Source of the DNA: Hyphomicrobiaceae bacterium
GTDB lineage: Bacteria; Pseudomonadota; Alphaproteobacteria; Rhizobiales; Hyphomicrobiaceae
Assembly: GCA_030655135.1 (NCBI GenBank)
Contig: JAURWC010000076.1
Location: forward strand, 206,384-270,383
Length of the DNA: 64,000 bases
Direction of reading: 5' to 3'
Below are positions 24,492-32,789 of this stretch, piece by piece. The notes beneath the pieces are model-generated. The model worked only from the letters and a program-made list of their open reading frames with translations. It ran no database searches and was not told where the DNA came from. A program made the translations under genes and the position numbers. Every line of letters begins with the position of its first letter. The stretch's first letter is position 1.

Positions 24492-24842
24492 ATGCGCACG
24501 GAAACCAAGAGCAAGCTCGACCGCCTGTTGTTCATGCGGAAGGTGAAATGGGCCTCCATAGGGCTCGGAGTAGCTGTGATGCTCGGCACCGGCCTCTACC
24601 TCTCCGGGCTTGACGCTACCGTCGAGGATCGCCGCGTGAGCGGGACCATCGAGAAGATCGGGTCTTACAACGGCACGAACACGCAAGGCGTGCAGAACGG
24701 TCTCGCTGTCGACGTTCGCCTGGACGACGGCCGCGAAGCACATGTTCTGGTGCTGAAGCAGACCGCACCGGCCATCGGACAGCACGTCGAGGTGACGGAG
24801 CATCACCATGGCAGCGGCCGCACCACGTATTCCTGGAAGTAG
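24492..24842 (+). CDS. Small membrane-anchored protein of unknown function
   Basis: 116 residues: a basic N-terminus (about 1-19), one membrane helix (WASIGLGVAVMLGTGLYLSG), and a C-terminal beta-rich domain (RVSGTIEKIGSYNG ... GLAVDVRLDDGREAHVLVL ... GQHVEVTEHHHGSGRTTYSW) that resembles a small OB-like or SH3-like barrel. The HHH cluster could bind metal. Its leader contains the 43-bp palindrome. I do not recognise a family. Confidence 0.7.
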   Translation: MRTETKSKLDRLLFMRKVKWASIGLGVAVMLGTGLYLSGLDATVEDRRVSGTIEKIGSYNGTNTQGVQNGLAVDVRLDDGREAHVLVLKQTAPAIGQHVEVTEHHHGSGRTTYSWK

Positions 24843-24952
24843 CCTGTTATTTCTGCGCGGCCCGGCCCATCCACGGAGCCATTCTGATATAGGAATCGCG
24901 CGTTGACCGCGCAGGGTTCGTGAGTATAGTGCGCGGCTTCTCGCTTCGGTTA

Positions 24953-25039
24953 GCCTCTGTGGCGGAATTGGTAGACGCGGCAGACTCAAAATCTGTTTTC
25001 TGCAAGGAAGTGCCCGTTCGACTCGGGCCAGAGGCACCA
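24953..25039 (+). tRNA. tRNA-Leu (anticodon CAA)
   Basis: 87 bases with encoded CCA. Acceptor stem GCCTCTG/CAGAGGC, D arm with GGTAGAC, anticodon stem-loop GCAGA-CTCAAAA-TCTGT (anticodon CAA, reading UUG), a long class II variable arm (TTCTGCAAGGAA) as expected for Leu, and T arm GCCCG-TTCGACT-CGGGC. Confidence 0.96.
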
Positions 25040-25101
25040 AGTGGCTACTGCTCTTCTGACTTGGTTACAGCATACTCTGCTTTGCGTGCAACCAAGAGGG
25101 C

Positions 25102-25740
25102 ATGAGGGTGGACCGCGAGGGATTGCTAGGGTTTGCTTTAACCTGCTTAGTGATTGAGCTTACCCCCGGCCCGAATATGGCGTACCTGGCGGTTCTCAGT
25201 GCCACATCGGGTCGGCGATCAGGCTTCGCCGCTACGGCTGGGATCGCCCTCGGACTTATGCTTGTTGGAATAGGCGCCGCTCTGGGGCTCACCGCGGTCA
25301 TTGGAAGCTCGCGCTGGCTCTACGAGTCGTGGCGTTGGGCAGGCGTTCTATATCTGTTTTGGCTGGCATGGGAAGGGTGGCAGGGCACGAACGAAACGTC
25401 GCCAGGCGATGCGAGGGTTCTGCAGAACGATGCGACCTACTTCAGTCGCGGCCTCATTACCAACTTGCTGAACCCAAAGGCAGGTATTTTTTACGTTGCT
25501 ATCCTTCCAACCTTCTTGGACCCGTCCCGCGCCTTCGCCTCACAAGCGGTGCTGCTATCTGTCATCTATGTTCTTATCGCTACGACGATCCATTCAACGA
25601 TAGTTCTGTCGGCAAATGCTGCGGAGCCTTGGCTGAGGGATCCTGAGCGCAGTATCACAGTTCGCCGGTACTTATCTGGTGCATTGGTGATCATAGCTCT
25701 GTGGCTGGCCTATGCCACCCGCTACGCGACGACCCAGTGA
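25102..25740 (+). CDS. LysE/RhtB-family amino-acid exporter
   Basis: 212-residue inner-membrane exporter with about six membrane segments and the family motif TPGPNMAYLAVLSATSGRRSGF near the N-terminus, then NLLNPKAGIFYVAILPTF. The start is ATG 25102 or GTG 25108; the AGAGGG site suits GTG better. It begins 62 bases after tRNA-Leu and uses more AT-rich codons than its neighbours (for example TTA, AAT, ATA), which hints at acquisition beside a tRNA gene. Substrate unknown. Confidence 0.88.
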   Translation: MRVDREGLLGFALTCLVIELTPGPNMAYLAVLSATSGRRSGFAATAGIALGLMLVGIGAALGLTAVIGSSRWLYESWRWAGVLYLFWLAWEGWQGTNETSPGDARVLQNDATYFSRGLITNLLNPKAGIFYVAILPTFLDPSRAFASQAVLLSVIYVLIATTIHSTIVLSANAAEPWLRDPERSITVRRYLSGALVIIALWLAYATRYATTQ

Positions 25741-25789
25741 GACATGGATGTGACGACGACATACCCGTAATTAGCTTGGAGGACGAGAG

Positions 25790-26134
25790 TTGGGGTCAGC
25801 AAACGACCGGCAGATCGATTACGTCGAATTCGGCGTGGCGGATATCACGCGCGCAAAAGCGTTTTACGGCGCCGCGTTCGGTTGGACGTTCACCGACTAC
25901 GGTCCGCAATACTGCGAGTTCAGCGATGGGCGGCTGAAGGGCGGGTTCACGACGTTATCGCCGGTCAATCCGGGCGGAGCGCTGATCGTGCTCTTTGGCG
26001 ACGACCTGCCGGCACTTGTGGGCGCTGTCGAACGTGCTGGAGGCAAGATTTCCAAGCCAATCTACGATTTTCCGGGCGGACAGCGGTTTCACTTCGTTGA
26101 CCCCGACGGTTACCAGCTTGCAGTCTGGAGCTAG
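25790..26134 (+). CDS. VOC (glyoxalase/bleomycin-resistance) family protein
   Basis: 114 residues with one glyoxalase-fold module: DYVEFGVADITRAKAFYGAAFGW, a central strand region, and the closing FHFVDPDGYQLAVWS. The start is TTG at 25790, supported by a GGAGG site; no ATG is available in frame upstream. It could bind a metal or a small ligand; the substrate is unknown. Confidence 0.85.
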   Translation: MGSANDRQIDYVEFGVADITRAKAFYGAAFGWTFTDYGPQYCEFSDGRLKGGFTTLSPVNPGGALIVLFGDDLPALVGAVERAGGKISKPIYDFPGGQRFHFVDPDGYQLAVWS

Positions 26135-26270
26135 GCGCCATAATCCGCACCCTGCGGCCCATCTCCCACACTGAACGGTCAAATGCTCGCATAGCGGATT
26201 GCTGCCTAATTTCGCGGTATGGTAGGCCGACGTTCGACCCCGTGCAGCGACGAGATTAACTGGAGCGATC

Positions 26271-27353
26271 ATGCGCGTTTGGCTGGCGGCTGCGGCCCTG
26301 CTATCTGGTTCACTAATTGGCCTGATCCCGGTTTCCGGCGTGCAAGCGGCGCCGACGCTGTTGTTCGACGCCGCTGACGGCAAGGTGTTCTATGCCGAAG
26401 ACGCCGACAACCAGTGGCATCCCGCCTCCGTCACCAAGGTGATGACGGCCTACGTCGTGTTCGAGGCGATCAAGGCCGGCAAGATCAAGCTCGACGACAA
26501 GATCACGTGCAGCGAAAAGGCGTTCCTGCAGCAGCCCAGCAAAGTCGGCCTTCCTGTCGGTGGCGAACTGACGGTGCAAAAGGGCCTCGAGGCGCTGATC
26601 ATCAAGTCGGCGAACGACGTGGCCGTGATGCTGGCGGAAGCGGTGGGCGGCAGTGAAGACGTATTCGTGCAAAAGATGAACGACACGGCGCAGCGGCTCG
26701 GCATGACGCGCACGAAATTCGTCAATCCCAACGGCCTGCCTGCTCCGGAACAGGTCACCACGGCGCGCGATCTCGCCAAGCTCGCACGTGCCGTCGTGAA
26801 GGATTATCCCGAGTATGCGCAGCTGTGGACGATGTCCGAGATGCGGCTCGGCAAGATACGGCTGGGATCGCACAACAGCTTGCTGCGGTCGTTCAAGGGC
26901 GCTGACGGCCTGAAGACCGGTTTCATCTGCGACAGCGGCTTCAACGTGATCGCCAGCGCGACGCGCGATGGCCGGCGTCTGATGGCCATCGTTCTTGGGT
27001 CGCCGACCAGCCGGGAGCGCACGATCCGCGCGGCGAACCTTCTGGAATACGGCTTTGCCGCCTACGCCTGGAAGGCGATGTTCAACCCACAAACGGTCGA
27101 CAACCTGCCGGTGGCGACGGACGCTAAGGGTGTCGTAAGCGTGCGCCAAACTGTGCTGTCGTATGAGTGCGGGACGATCAAGCCGAGGGCTGTTGCGAAC
27201 CGGCGCGCCAAGGCCAAGGCACGTCGCGCGAAGGCCGCCGCCGAAAAGGACGGCGGCGCTACACAGCAGGAAGCGCCCGCAACAGAGAAGGCCAAGGCGC
27301 CCGTACAGGCCTCTAGCGCCTCATCAGGGGCGGGGGCGACCAAAGCGCAATGA
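26271..27353 (+). CDS. D-alanyl-D-alanine carboxypeptidase (PBP5/DacA-type, S11)
   Basis: Periplasmic peptidoglycan carboxypeptidase. The 360 residues have a Sec signal peptide (cleavage near VQAA-PT), the SxxK motif in PASVTKVMTAYV, SxN in IKSANDVAVML, and KTG in DGLKTGFICDSG. The C-terminus is a Lys/Ala-rich tail (about 302-360) in place of the usual amphipathic anchor helix, which may bind anionic polymers or the membrane. Length is close to PBP5. Confidence 0.93.
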   Translation: MRVWLAAAALLSGSLIGLIPVSGVQAAPTLLFDAADGKVFYAEDADNQWHPASVTKVMTAYVVFEAIKAGKIKLDDKITCSEKAFLQQPSKVGLPVGGELTVQKGLEALIIKSANDVAVMLAEAVGGSEDVFVQKMNDTAQRLGMTRTKFVNPNGLPAPEQVTTARDLAKLARAVVKDYPEYAQLWTMSEMRLGKIRLGSHNSLLRSFKGADGLKTGFICDSGFNVIASATRDGRRLMAIVLGSPTSRERTIRAANLLEYGFAAYAWKAMFNPQTVDNLPVATDAKGVVSVRQTVLSYECGTIKPRAVANRRAKAKARRAKAAAEKDGGATQQEAPATEKAKAPVQASSASSGAGATKAQ

Positions 27354-27519
27354 TCGCGCGCTTGGAGCGGTGTTTCATTCGCGTACGCCGGGCCGCTGGT
27401 TAACGCCCTATCGCCAGCGCAATGCGATGCCAGGTCAGTCAGCTTGCTCCATTTTGGGCCGACATTCTGTGGCCGGAGTCTTGCAACCTCAACGACAAAA
27501 CGCATCTTGAGGTAGCGCC

Positions 27520-27744
27520 ATGAGCATGATGAGCGAACGCGACGATCCGACGCCGGCTACGGCGCGGGATGTGACGTCGATGGTGGAAATTCTTGAAGGG
27601 AAGCACGGGCAGTACGCTGCCGGAGTGGCGGAGTTCTTTTCAAGCGTGCATCAAATCAAAGGCGATGCTGGCCGGTCATGGGCCTGGGCCGGCGTGGCGG
27701 CACTCGTGCGCAAGCGCGAACAGCAACGGATGATGCAGAGCTGA
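27520..27744 (+). CDS. Small soluble protein of unknown function
   Basis: 74 residues, hydrophilic at both ends with a helical middle (ARDVTSMVEILEGKHGQYAAGVAEFFSSVHQIKGDAGRSW is described by this position, residues about 15-54). A GAGG site lies 8 bases before the ATG and a strong terminator follows, supporting a real gene. No family recognised. Confidence 0.65.
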   Translation: MSMMSERDDPTPATARDVTSMVEILEGKHGQYAAGVAEFFSSVHQIKGDAGRSWAWAGVAALVRKREQQRMMQS

Positions 27745-27773
27745 GCCGCACATGACACTCTGAAAACAACTAA

Positions 27774-27800
27774 GCGCGACGGTTTTCCGTCGCGCTTTTT
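27774..27800 (+). terminator. Rho-independent terminator
   Basis: Perfect 9-bp stem GCGCGACGG/CCGTCGCGC with a TTTT loop and five following T residues; it separates the small plus-strand gene from the convergent NYN gene. Confidence 0.92.
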
Positions 27801-27849
27801 GCTTTTTGCGCCTGGTCGTTTGTCGCTGCGCCTCTGACGCGCGGTCGCA

Positions 27850-29739
27850 CTAACCTCTGACGCGCGGTCGCACGATGCGCGGGAAGTCGTCAGCGTCGCG
27901 GTCATCCCGTATTGGCTGCCCGCCCCCCGGGCCGGCGCTGTCCAAATGCCACCAACGGTCGGCTCGCTCTTGCTTGGGCGGAACCTGACGCCCGGCAGGC
28001 TGCTGAGGGGCCTGTTGCGGCTGTGGTGCCGCGGCCGGTGCCGGTGCCCGGCGGCGATAGGCGTCAGGCGCTTCGCTGCGCGCCGGTGCAACGTCTTTCG
28101 ACGGCAATAGATTGCTGCCGGTGAACCACATCTCGATCAGATCGATTTCGGTCGCTGACAGCTGCATGTGCTGGCGGCGGCATTGAGCGATCACGTAGTT
28201 GCGGAAACGATTGGCCAGCAGAATGGCCGAGGCGCCCTGCTCAAACCAGGGATCCGGCTCGCTCACCACTTCCATCACGAAGCGAATATCGTCCGAGTGG
28301 ATATCGGCGCCGAGCTGAAGAGCGCGTTGCGCAATATTGTTGATCGTCTGTGCGCCAGTCAGACCGTTTGCCGAAATCTCTTCAGCCATCGATTCGAACA
28401 ATGCGCGGTAATCCGGCGGCGATAACGGCGGGGCCTGGCAGGCCTCGTGAATGCGCGCGATGGATTGCTGGATTTGTGCCGGCGATTCCGTATCTGCTTG
28501 GCTCTGAGTCGCAGCGGCTTGGGGCGCGTACTGGGGACGATGCTGCTGGGGCGGCGGTGCAGCGGGTGCATAACCAGCGACTGGCGACACCGGATGGGCA
28601 GCATAGGGATTCGACGCAGGGCGTGCGGCCACCGGGCGCTGCGGCTCAGGCCGAAGATCCATGCGCGAGTCTTGGCGCGGCTCTTGGCGCAAGTCCGCCC
28701 GCATATCCGGGCGGAGGTCCTGACGCAAATCCTGACGCGGCTCTGGTCGCGCTTCTGCACGAGGTTCCAGACGATGCTCCGGCACTGGCGTCCGTAACGG
28801 CTCACGTGCCTCGATGCGCCGTGGCTCGCGAATCGGCTCGGGGGCAAGTTGGCGGCTGACGTTATAGATGTAGTACGGCGCCTGCTCGCTCATGCGCAGG
28901 TCGCCGGGCAGGCGGCGCGACAGCAACTCGCGGAACGAGCCGGCGCCCGCCCAGTTGGTGCCGATCGTGCGGTCGTGGCCCAGAACGCGAACGGCACGAT
29001 CGGCCAACGCTTCGAGCGGCACCGGCTGGCCGGCTGCCTGCACAGTGCTGGCCACCTCGGCCATGATCTTGACCGCGACCTGGTCGAGCTGCGCGATCGA
29101 GGGCTGGTCTTTCTCGATCAAGGCCGCCGGCTGGTCTTGGCCCGACGTGACGCGGCCTTCCATCAACAGGTTGATCAGGTCATTCTCGCGTACTTCACCA
29201 TCGCTGATGGCGGTGTAGGGCGTGGCGGTGTGGTCGTTGGCATAAACGACGGTGCGGCGGGCATGCGCGCGGAGGCGATGCAGCACGGGCGTGAAGTCGG
29301 CATCGCCGGACAGCAGCACGAACTCGTCGAAATAGGTCTGATGCTTCAGGAAATCGAGGACATCCATCACCATCTTGATGTCGGCTGAATTCTTCAGCTG
29401 AGCCGTCAGCGGCGGGCAGTCCACGACTTCGAAGCCCGAGCGCAGGAAGTGATGGCGCACGAACGGGAAGGAGTTCATGTCGGTGGAGTTGTCGGTCGGA
29501 TTGCGGCGCGGTGAGGGGTTGCCGTAGCAGCGGTTCAGCACGATGCGGCGCGGGCCATCAAGGTTGATGCCCTGCGTGGAGGTGATGAGACGCCCGGTCT
29601 CAATGCCACGCAACCAGCCGCCTGCGTCCTTGGCGAAGCGGCGCGCTGCCTCTTCGTTCTTGCGCTTTAGCGACAGATAAATGTTGTCGTAGTCCACAAA
29701 GACGACGCTCAACCCTGGTCCAGTAGACTGGTCCTTCAT
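27850..29739 (-). CDS. NYN (PIN-like) domain protein with LOTUS/OST-HTH-like domain
   Basis: 629 residues. The N-terminal third is an NYN/LabA-like putative ribonuclease with conserved acidic residues (FVDYDNIYLS; NSADIKMVMDVLDFL; LLSGDADFTPVLHRL). Residues about 215-305 look like an OST-HTH/LOTUS RNA-binding domain (ending GSFRELLSRRLPGD ... APYYIYN). A linker of about 120 residues follows, with degenerate E-P-R-Q-D-L-R repeats and then Pro/Ala/Gln, next a helical domain (about 430-560) and a basic, disordered tail. ATG 29739 is preferred to a TTG three codons upstream because of ribosome-site spacing. Likely role: RNA binding or processing. Confidence 0.85.
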   Translation of the reverse strand: MKDQSTGPGLSVVFVDYDNIYLSLKRKNEEAARRFAKDAGGWLRGIETGRLITSTQGINLDGPRRIVLNRCYGNPSPRRNPTDNSTDMNSFPFVRHHFLRSGFEVVDCPPLTAQLKNSADIKMVMDVLDFLKHQTYFDEFVLLSGDADFTPVLHRLRAHARRTVVYANDHTATPYTAISDGEVRENDLINLLMEGRVTSGQDQPAALIEKDQPSIAQLDQVAVKIMAEVASTVQAAGQPVPLEALADRAVRVLGHDRTIGTNWAGAGSFRELLSRRLPGDLRMSEQAPYYIYNVSRQLAPEPIREPRRIEAREPLRTPVPEHRLEPRAEARPEPRQDLRQDLRPDMRADLRQEPRQDSRMDLRPEPQRPVAARPASNPYAAHPVSPVAGYAPAAPPPQQHRPQYAPQAAATQSQADTESPAQIQQSIARIHEACQAPPLSPPDYRALFESMAEEISANGLTGAQTINNIAQRALQLGADIHSDDIRFVMEVVSEPDPWFEQGASAILLANRFRNYVIAQCRRQHMQLSATEIDLIEMWFTGSNLLPSKDVAPARSEAPDAYRRRAPAPAAAPQPQQAPQQPAGRQVPPKQERADRWWHLDSAGPGGGQPIRDDRDADDFPRIVRPRVRG

Positions 29740-29824
29740 ATTCGGCAAACCCCCGCTAGCCGCACTTCAAGCGCGTGCGCTCTTCAACTGAAGAGCACTC
29801 ACGCTCTCACTCTTTCGTCTTGCC

Positions 29825-29867
29825 GCGCTTCTTGCCGGAAACCCGCTGCACATCATTCCGGAAGCAC
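29825..29867. repeat. Diverged copy of the 43-bp rhizobial-type palindrome
   Basis: The outer arm GAAGCAC and the core CCGCTGCACA are conserved; the left arm reads GCGCTTC and the inner arms are partly mismatched. A different perfect inverted repeat (GCTCTTCA/TGAAGAGC) lies about 50 bases to the left. Both sit in the 200-base gap between the cupin and NYN genes. Confidence 0.65.
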
Positions 29868-29950
29868 TTCAACTCTTGATGAGCTTGTTCACGAGTCGCG
29901 GGGGTGTCACAAGCGCAGCCAGTCCGCAGTTGTCCGTCTTTCGGAAAACC

Positions 29951-30484
29951 CTAGCCAATACAGCGTGATAGGCTTTGGATCGCGTGTAGAATATCGTGGA
30001 AAAGGTTTGGCACGCCGTTTTCGCGCTGCGATTCAGGCCTTCGATTCGGCCAGCGGCAGTCATCGGGCGCAATCTCGAAGCCGGCGAAGTCGAACCCGGG
30101 CGCTACCGTGCATCCGACAAGCGTCCAAGCGCCAAGGCTGCGCGCGCGCTGCCAGTGACCATTCGGGACAACAGCTTGCGGGCGTTCGCCGGCTATGAGG
30201 TCGGCTCCGAGCGTGATGCTACGCGCTGCGCCGGCGGGTGGAGCCATCTCTAGACGCAACGCGGCGCCGGCGTACCAGTGCCAGGCTTCAGCGGCGTCGA
30301 CACGATGCCAGTGGGAGACTTCGCCTTCGCGCAGCAAGAAATAGATCGCGGTCGATGCCGAGCGCGCGGAACCTGGCGCCGGATCGTCGCGGAAGGTTTC
30401 GCGGAAATGTCCGCCTTCGGGATGCGGCGCCAGATGCAGCAGGCGAATGACGTCGTCGGCAGAGAGCAGCTGCGCGTCGCTCAT
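29951..30484 (-). CDS. Cupin-5 (DUF985) family protein with extended C-terminus
   Basis: 177 residues. The DUF985 cupin features are clear: LHLAPHPEGGHFRETFRD, TAIYFLLREGEVSHWHRVDAAEAWHWYAG, and GAWTLVGCTVAPGFDFAGFEIA. ATG 30484 begins one base after the gloB stop, so the genes are coupled. Family proteins usually end soon after the APDD segment; here about 30 further residues follow (RRPESQRENG and so on) before a stop 83 bases from a palindrome, perhaps an eroded natural end. The ligand is unknown. Confidence 0.85.
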   Translation of the reverse strand: MSDAQLLSADDVIRLLHLAPHPEGGHFRETFRDDPAPGSARSASTAIYFLLREGEVSHWHRVDAAEAWHWYAGAALRLEMAPPAGAARSITLGADLIAGERPQAVVPNGHWQRARSLGAWTLVGCTVAPGFDFAGFEIAPDDCRWPNRRPESQRENGVPNLFHDILHAIQSLSRCIG

Positions 30485-30485
30485 C

Positions 30486-31256
30486 TCAGGCCTTATTTTT
30501 GCGTTCGCGCAATTCGGCGAACACCTTCCAATCGGCGGCAGCGCCAAGCTTCAAGCGCTCCCGGATGGCGGCAGAGTGCGCCCGCAGGAATGGATTGGTG
30601 TCGAGTTCGGCGCTCAGCTGCGTCGGCACCGTCGGCTCGCCCTGGGCGCGAAGGACTTCGAACTCGGCCACGCGCCGCTTCAGGGCGACATTGTCGGGAT
30701 CGACGATCAGAGCAAATTTCGCATTCGACAGCGTATATTCATGGCCGCAGTAGATCATGGTCTTGGCCGGGAGACGTGCCAGCTTCTTTAGCGAGTCCCA
30801 CATCATCTCGTAGCTGCCCTCGAACACGCGGCCGCAACCCAGCGTGAAGAGCGTGTCGCCGACGAAAACGACGCTGGCGCGCGGAATGTAGTAGCTGATG
30901 TGGCCAAGCGTATGCCCCGGCGTTTCCAGAACCTGCACGGCGAACTGCCCAAACTGGACTTCGTCTCGCTCGCCTACCGGCTTATCCAGCCCGGGGATCC
31001 GCGCAGCCTCGCCGCGAGGGCCGACAATGGTGCAGCCCGTCTGCTCCTTCAGGGCCAGATTGCCACCGGTGTGATCGTTGTGGTGGTGCGTCGTGAAGAT
31101 GTGCGTCAGCCGCCAGCCCTTTTCCTGCAGGGCCTGTTCAACGGCAGCGGCATCTGGCGCATCGATGGCGGCGGTGACGTCGCTTTCCGCATCGCGGATG
31201 AGAACGCCGTAATTGTCCTTAAGGCAGGGGAACAAGTGAATGTCGAGATTGGGCAT
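30486..31256 (-). CDS. gloB: Hydroxyacylglutathione hydrolase (glyoxalase II)
   Basis: Hydrolyses S-lactoylglutathione in methylglyoxal detoxification. The 256-residue metallo-beta-lactamase-fold protein has the THHHNDHTGG metal motif, further ligands in ETPGHTLGHISYY and GDTLFTLGCGR, the CGHEYTLSNAKF segment, and the C-terminal glyoxalase-II domain with the basic glutathione-binding end (LRERKNK). Length is normal. It is divergent from the methyltransferase gene and coupled to the cupin gene. Confidence 0.95.
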   Translation of the reverse strand: MPNLDIHLFPCLKDNYGVLIRDAESDVTAAIDAPDAAAVEQALQEKGWRLTHIFTTHHHNDHTGGNLALKEQTGCTIVGPRGEAARIPGLDKPVGERDEVQFGQFAVQVLETPGHTLGHISYYIPRASVVFVGDTLFTLGCGRVFEGSYEMMWDSLKKLARLPAKTMIYCGHEYTLSNAKFALIVDPDNVALKRRVAEFEVLRAQGEPTVPTQLSAELDTNPFLRAHSAAIRERLKLGAAADWKVFAELRERKNKA

Positions 31257-31392
31257 TGGCCTCGCCGCGGTTTGGAGGGGCCGACCCTAGCTGCCAGGGC
31301 CGGCCATTTCAACATCGGCAGGGAAACAGATGTGTTTATCGATGTTGTGCTAAAGGAGGGTGCAGCATCGCACTTTCAGGATTGCACGCACG

Positions 31393-32127
31393 ATGCACGT
31401 CGACGTCGCCGATCTGCGCGATTTCTACAAATCCAGCCTCGGGCAGATGGTCCGGCGGATCGTGGGTCACCGTATCCGCGCGCGCTGGCGCCCCATGCGG
31501 GGCGGTGTGATGATCGGCCTGGGGTTTGCGACGCCCTATCTCGGCGGGTTCTGCGGTGAGGCCACACGCGTCGGCGCCTTGATGCCGGAAGGACAGGGCG
31601 CACTGGTTTGGCCCGCCAATGGACCGGCGCGCGCCGCTCTCGTCGAGGAAGACCGGCTGCCGCTACCCGACAACTCCGTCGACCGGATGCTGGTGGTGCA
31701 CTGCCTCGAGGCCGCCGGACGGACCGACCTGATGCTGCGCGAGATCTGGCGCGTGCTGGCGCCGGAAGGCCGGCTGTTGATCGTGGTGCCGAACCGGCGC
31801 GGCGTCTGGGCCCGCCTCGACACGACACCGTTCGGGGTGGGCCGGCCGTTCAGCAAGTCTCAATTGGAGCGGTTGCTGACAGGCGCCATGTTCACGCCGG
31901 TGGATTGGACGGGGGCGCTGTATGTCCCGCCGTTCGACCGGCGCATCCTGATGCGCTCGGCGCTGGCGATGGAGCGGCTGGGGTCGCGGATTTCGCCTGC
32001 ATTCGCTGGGCTTTTGATAGTGGAAGCACGCAAGGAAATGACGGCGCAAATCGGCAAGCCGGTTCGCGCAACGGCCCTGCGCGACCTCGTTCAGGCGCAC
32101 GGAGCGCGGCTGGTCTCAAATAAGTGA
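31393..32127 (+). CDS. Class I SAM-dependent methyltransferase
   Basis: 244 residues with a Rossmann-type methyltransferase pattern: a glycine-rich first loop (GGVMIGLGFATPYLGGF, a variant of the usual GxGxG), an acidic-loop region (LPLPDNSVDRMLVVHCLE), and the post-motif LREIWRVLAPEGRLLIVVPN typical of type-11 methyltransferases. ATG 31393 has only a distant AGGA. It is divergent from gloB, an arrangement common in Hyphomicrobiales. Substrate unknown. Confidence 0.88.
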   Translation: MHVDVADLRDFYKSSLGQMVRRIVGHRIRARWRPMRGGVMIGLGFATPYLGGFCGEATRVGALMPEGQGALVWPANGPARAALVEEDRLPLPDNSVDRMLVVHCLEAAGRTDLMLREIWRVLAPEGRLLIVVPNRRGVWARLDTTPFGVGRPFSKSQLERLLTGAMFTPVDWTGALYVPPFDRRILMRSALAMERLGSRISPAFAGLLIVEARKEMTAQIGKPVRATALRDLVQAHGARLVSNK

Positions 32128-32136
32128 GGTGGCTAC

Positions 32137-32778
32137 TCAGCGCGAGCGGTCGCGCAAAAGGAACACGGCCTTTTCGCCGAAGAGGTTCTGCAAGGCGATG
32201 GAGCGCTTGATCGGCAGCTGCCTGCCATAGCTGTTGAGAGCAACGGCCGTTTCGACCTGGGCGTTCACCAATTCGGCGAGGTCGGCGAAGTCTCTGATGG
32301 TGCAGAGATGCGCGTTGGGGCTGGCGTACCACGTCTCCGGCAGGTTCTCCGTCATCGGCATGCGGCCGGTCAACAGCAGCTGCGAGCGGATACGCCAGTG
32401 GCCGAAATTCGGGAACGACACGATGGCCTTGCGGCCGATGCGCAGCAGGTGCTTCAGCACGGTTTGCGGTTGGCGCGTCGCCTGGATGGTGAGGGAGAGC
32501 ACGGCGTAGTCGAACGCCTGGTCGGGATAGTTCAGCAGGTCGCGATCGGCGTCGCCCTGGATGACGGAGAGGCCGCGTGCCACGCAGGCGTTGACCCGCT
32601 CGCGCGACAGCTCGATGCCGCGCGCATCGACGTTGCGGCGATCGGCCAAGAGTTGCAGCAGCGCGCCGTCGCCGCAGCCGACATCAAGCACGCGAGAGCC
32701 GGGTGCGACGAGATCGGCGATCAACAGGTGGTCGGCGCGATCGGTTTGCGGCGTGGTGGTGGTTACGGGTTTGTCCAT
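32137..32778 (-). CDS. metW: Methionine biosynthesis protein MetW
   Basis: Methyltransferase-like protein that functions with MetX in homoserine acylation. 213 residues with the SAM-binding loop VLDVGCGDGALLQLL, ARGIELS, and SFPNFGHWRIRSQLL typical of MetW. ATG 32778 has GAGG nine bases upstream; a GTG at 32793 overlapping the metX stop is also possible and would add five residues. The operon order metX-metW is conserved. Confidence 0.94.
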   Translation of the reverse strand: MDKPVTTTTPQTDRADHLLIADLVAPGSRVLDVGCGDGALLQLLADRRNVDARGIELSRERVNACVARGLSVIQGDADRDLLNYPDQAFDYAVLSLTIQATRQPQTVLKHLLRIGRKAIVSFPNFGHWRIRSQLLLTGRMPMTENLPETWYASPNAHLCTIRDFADLAELVNAQVETAVALNSYGRQLPIKRSIALQNLFGEKAVFLLRDRSR

Positions 32779-32789
32779 TGCCGCCGGCC

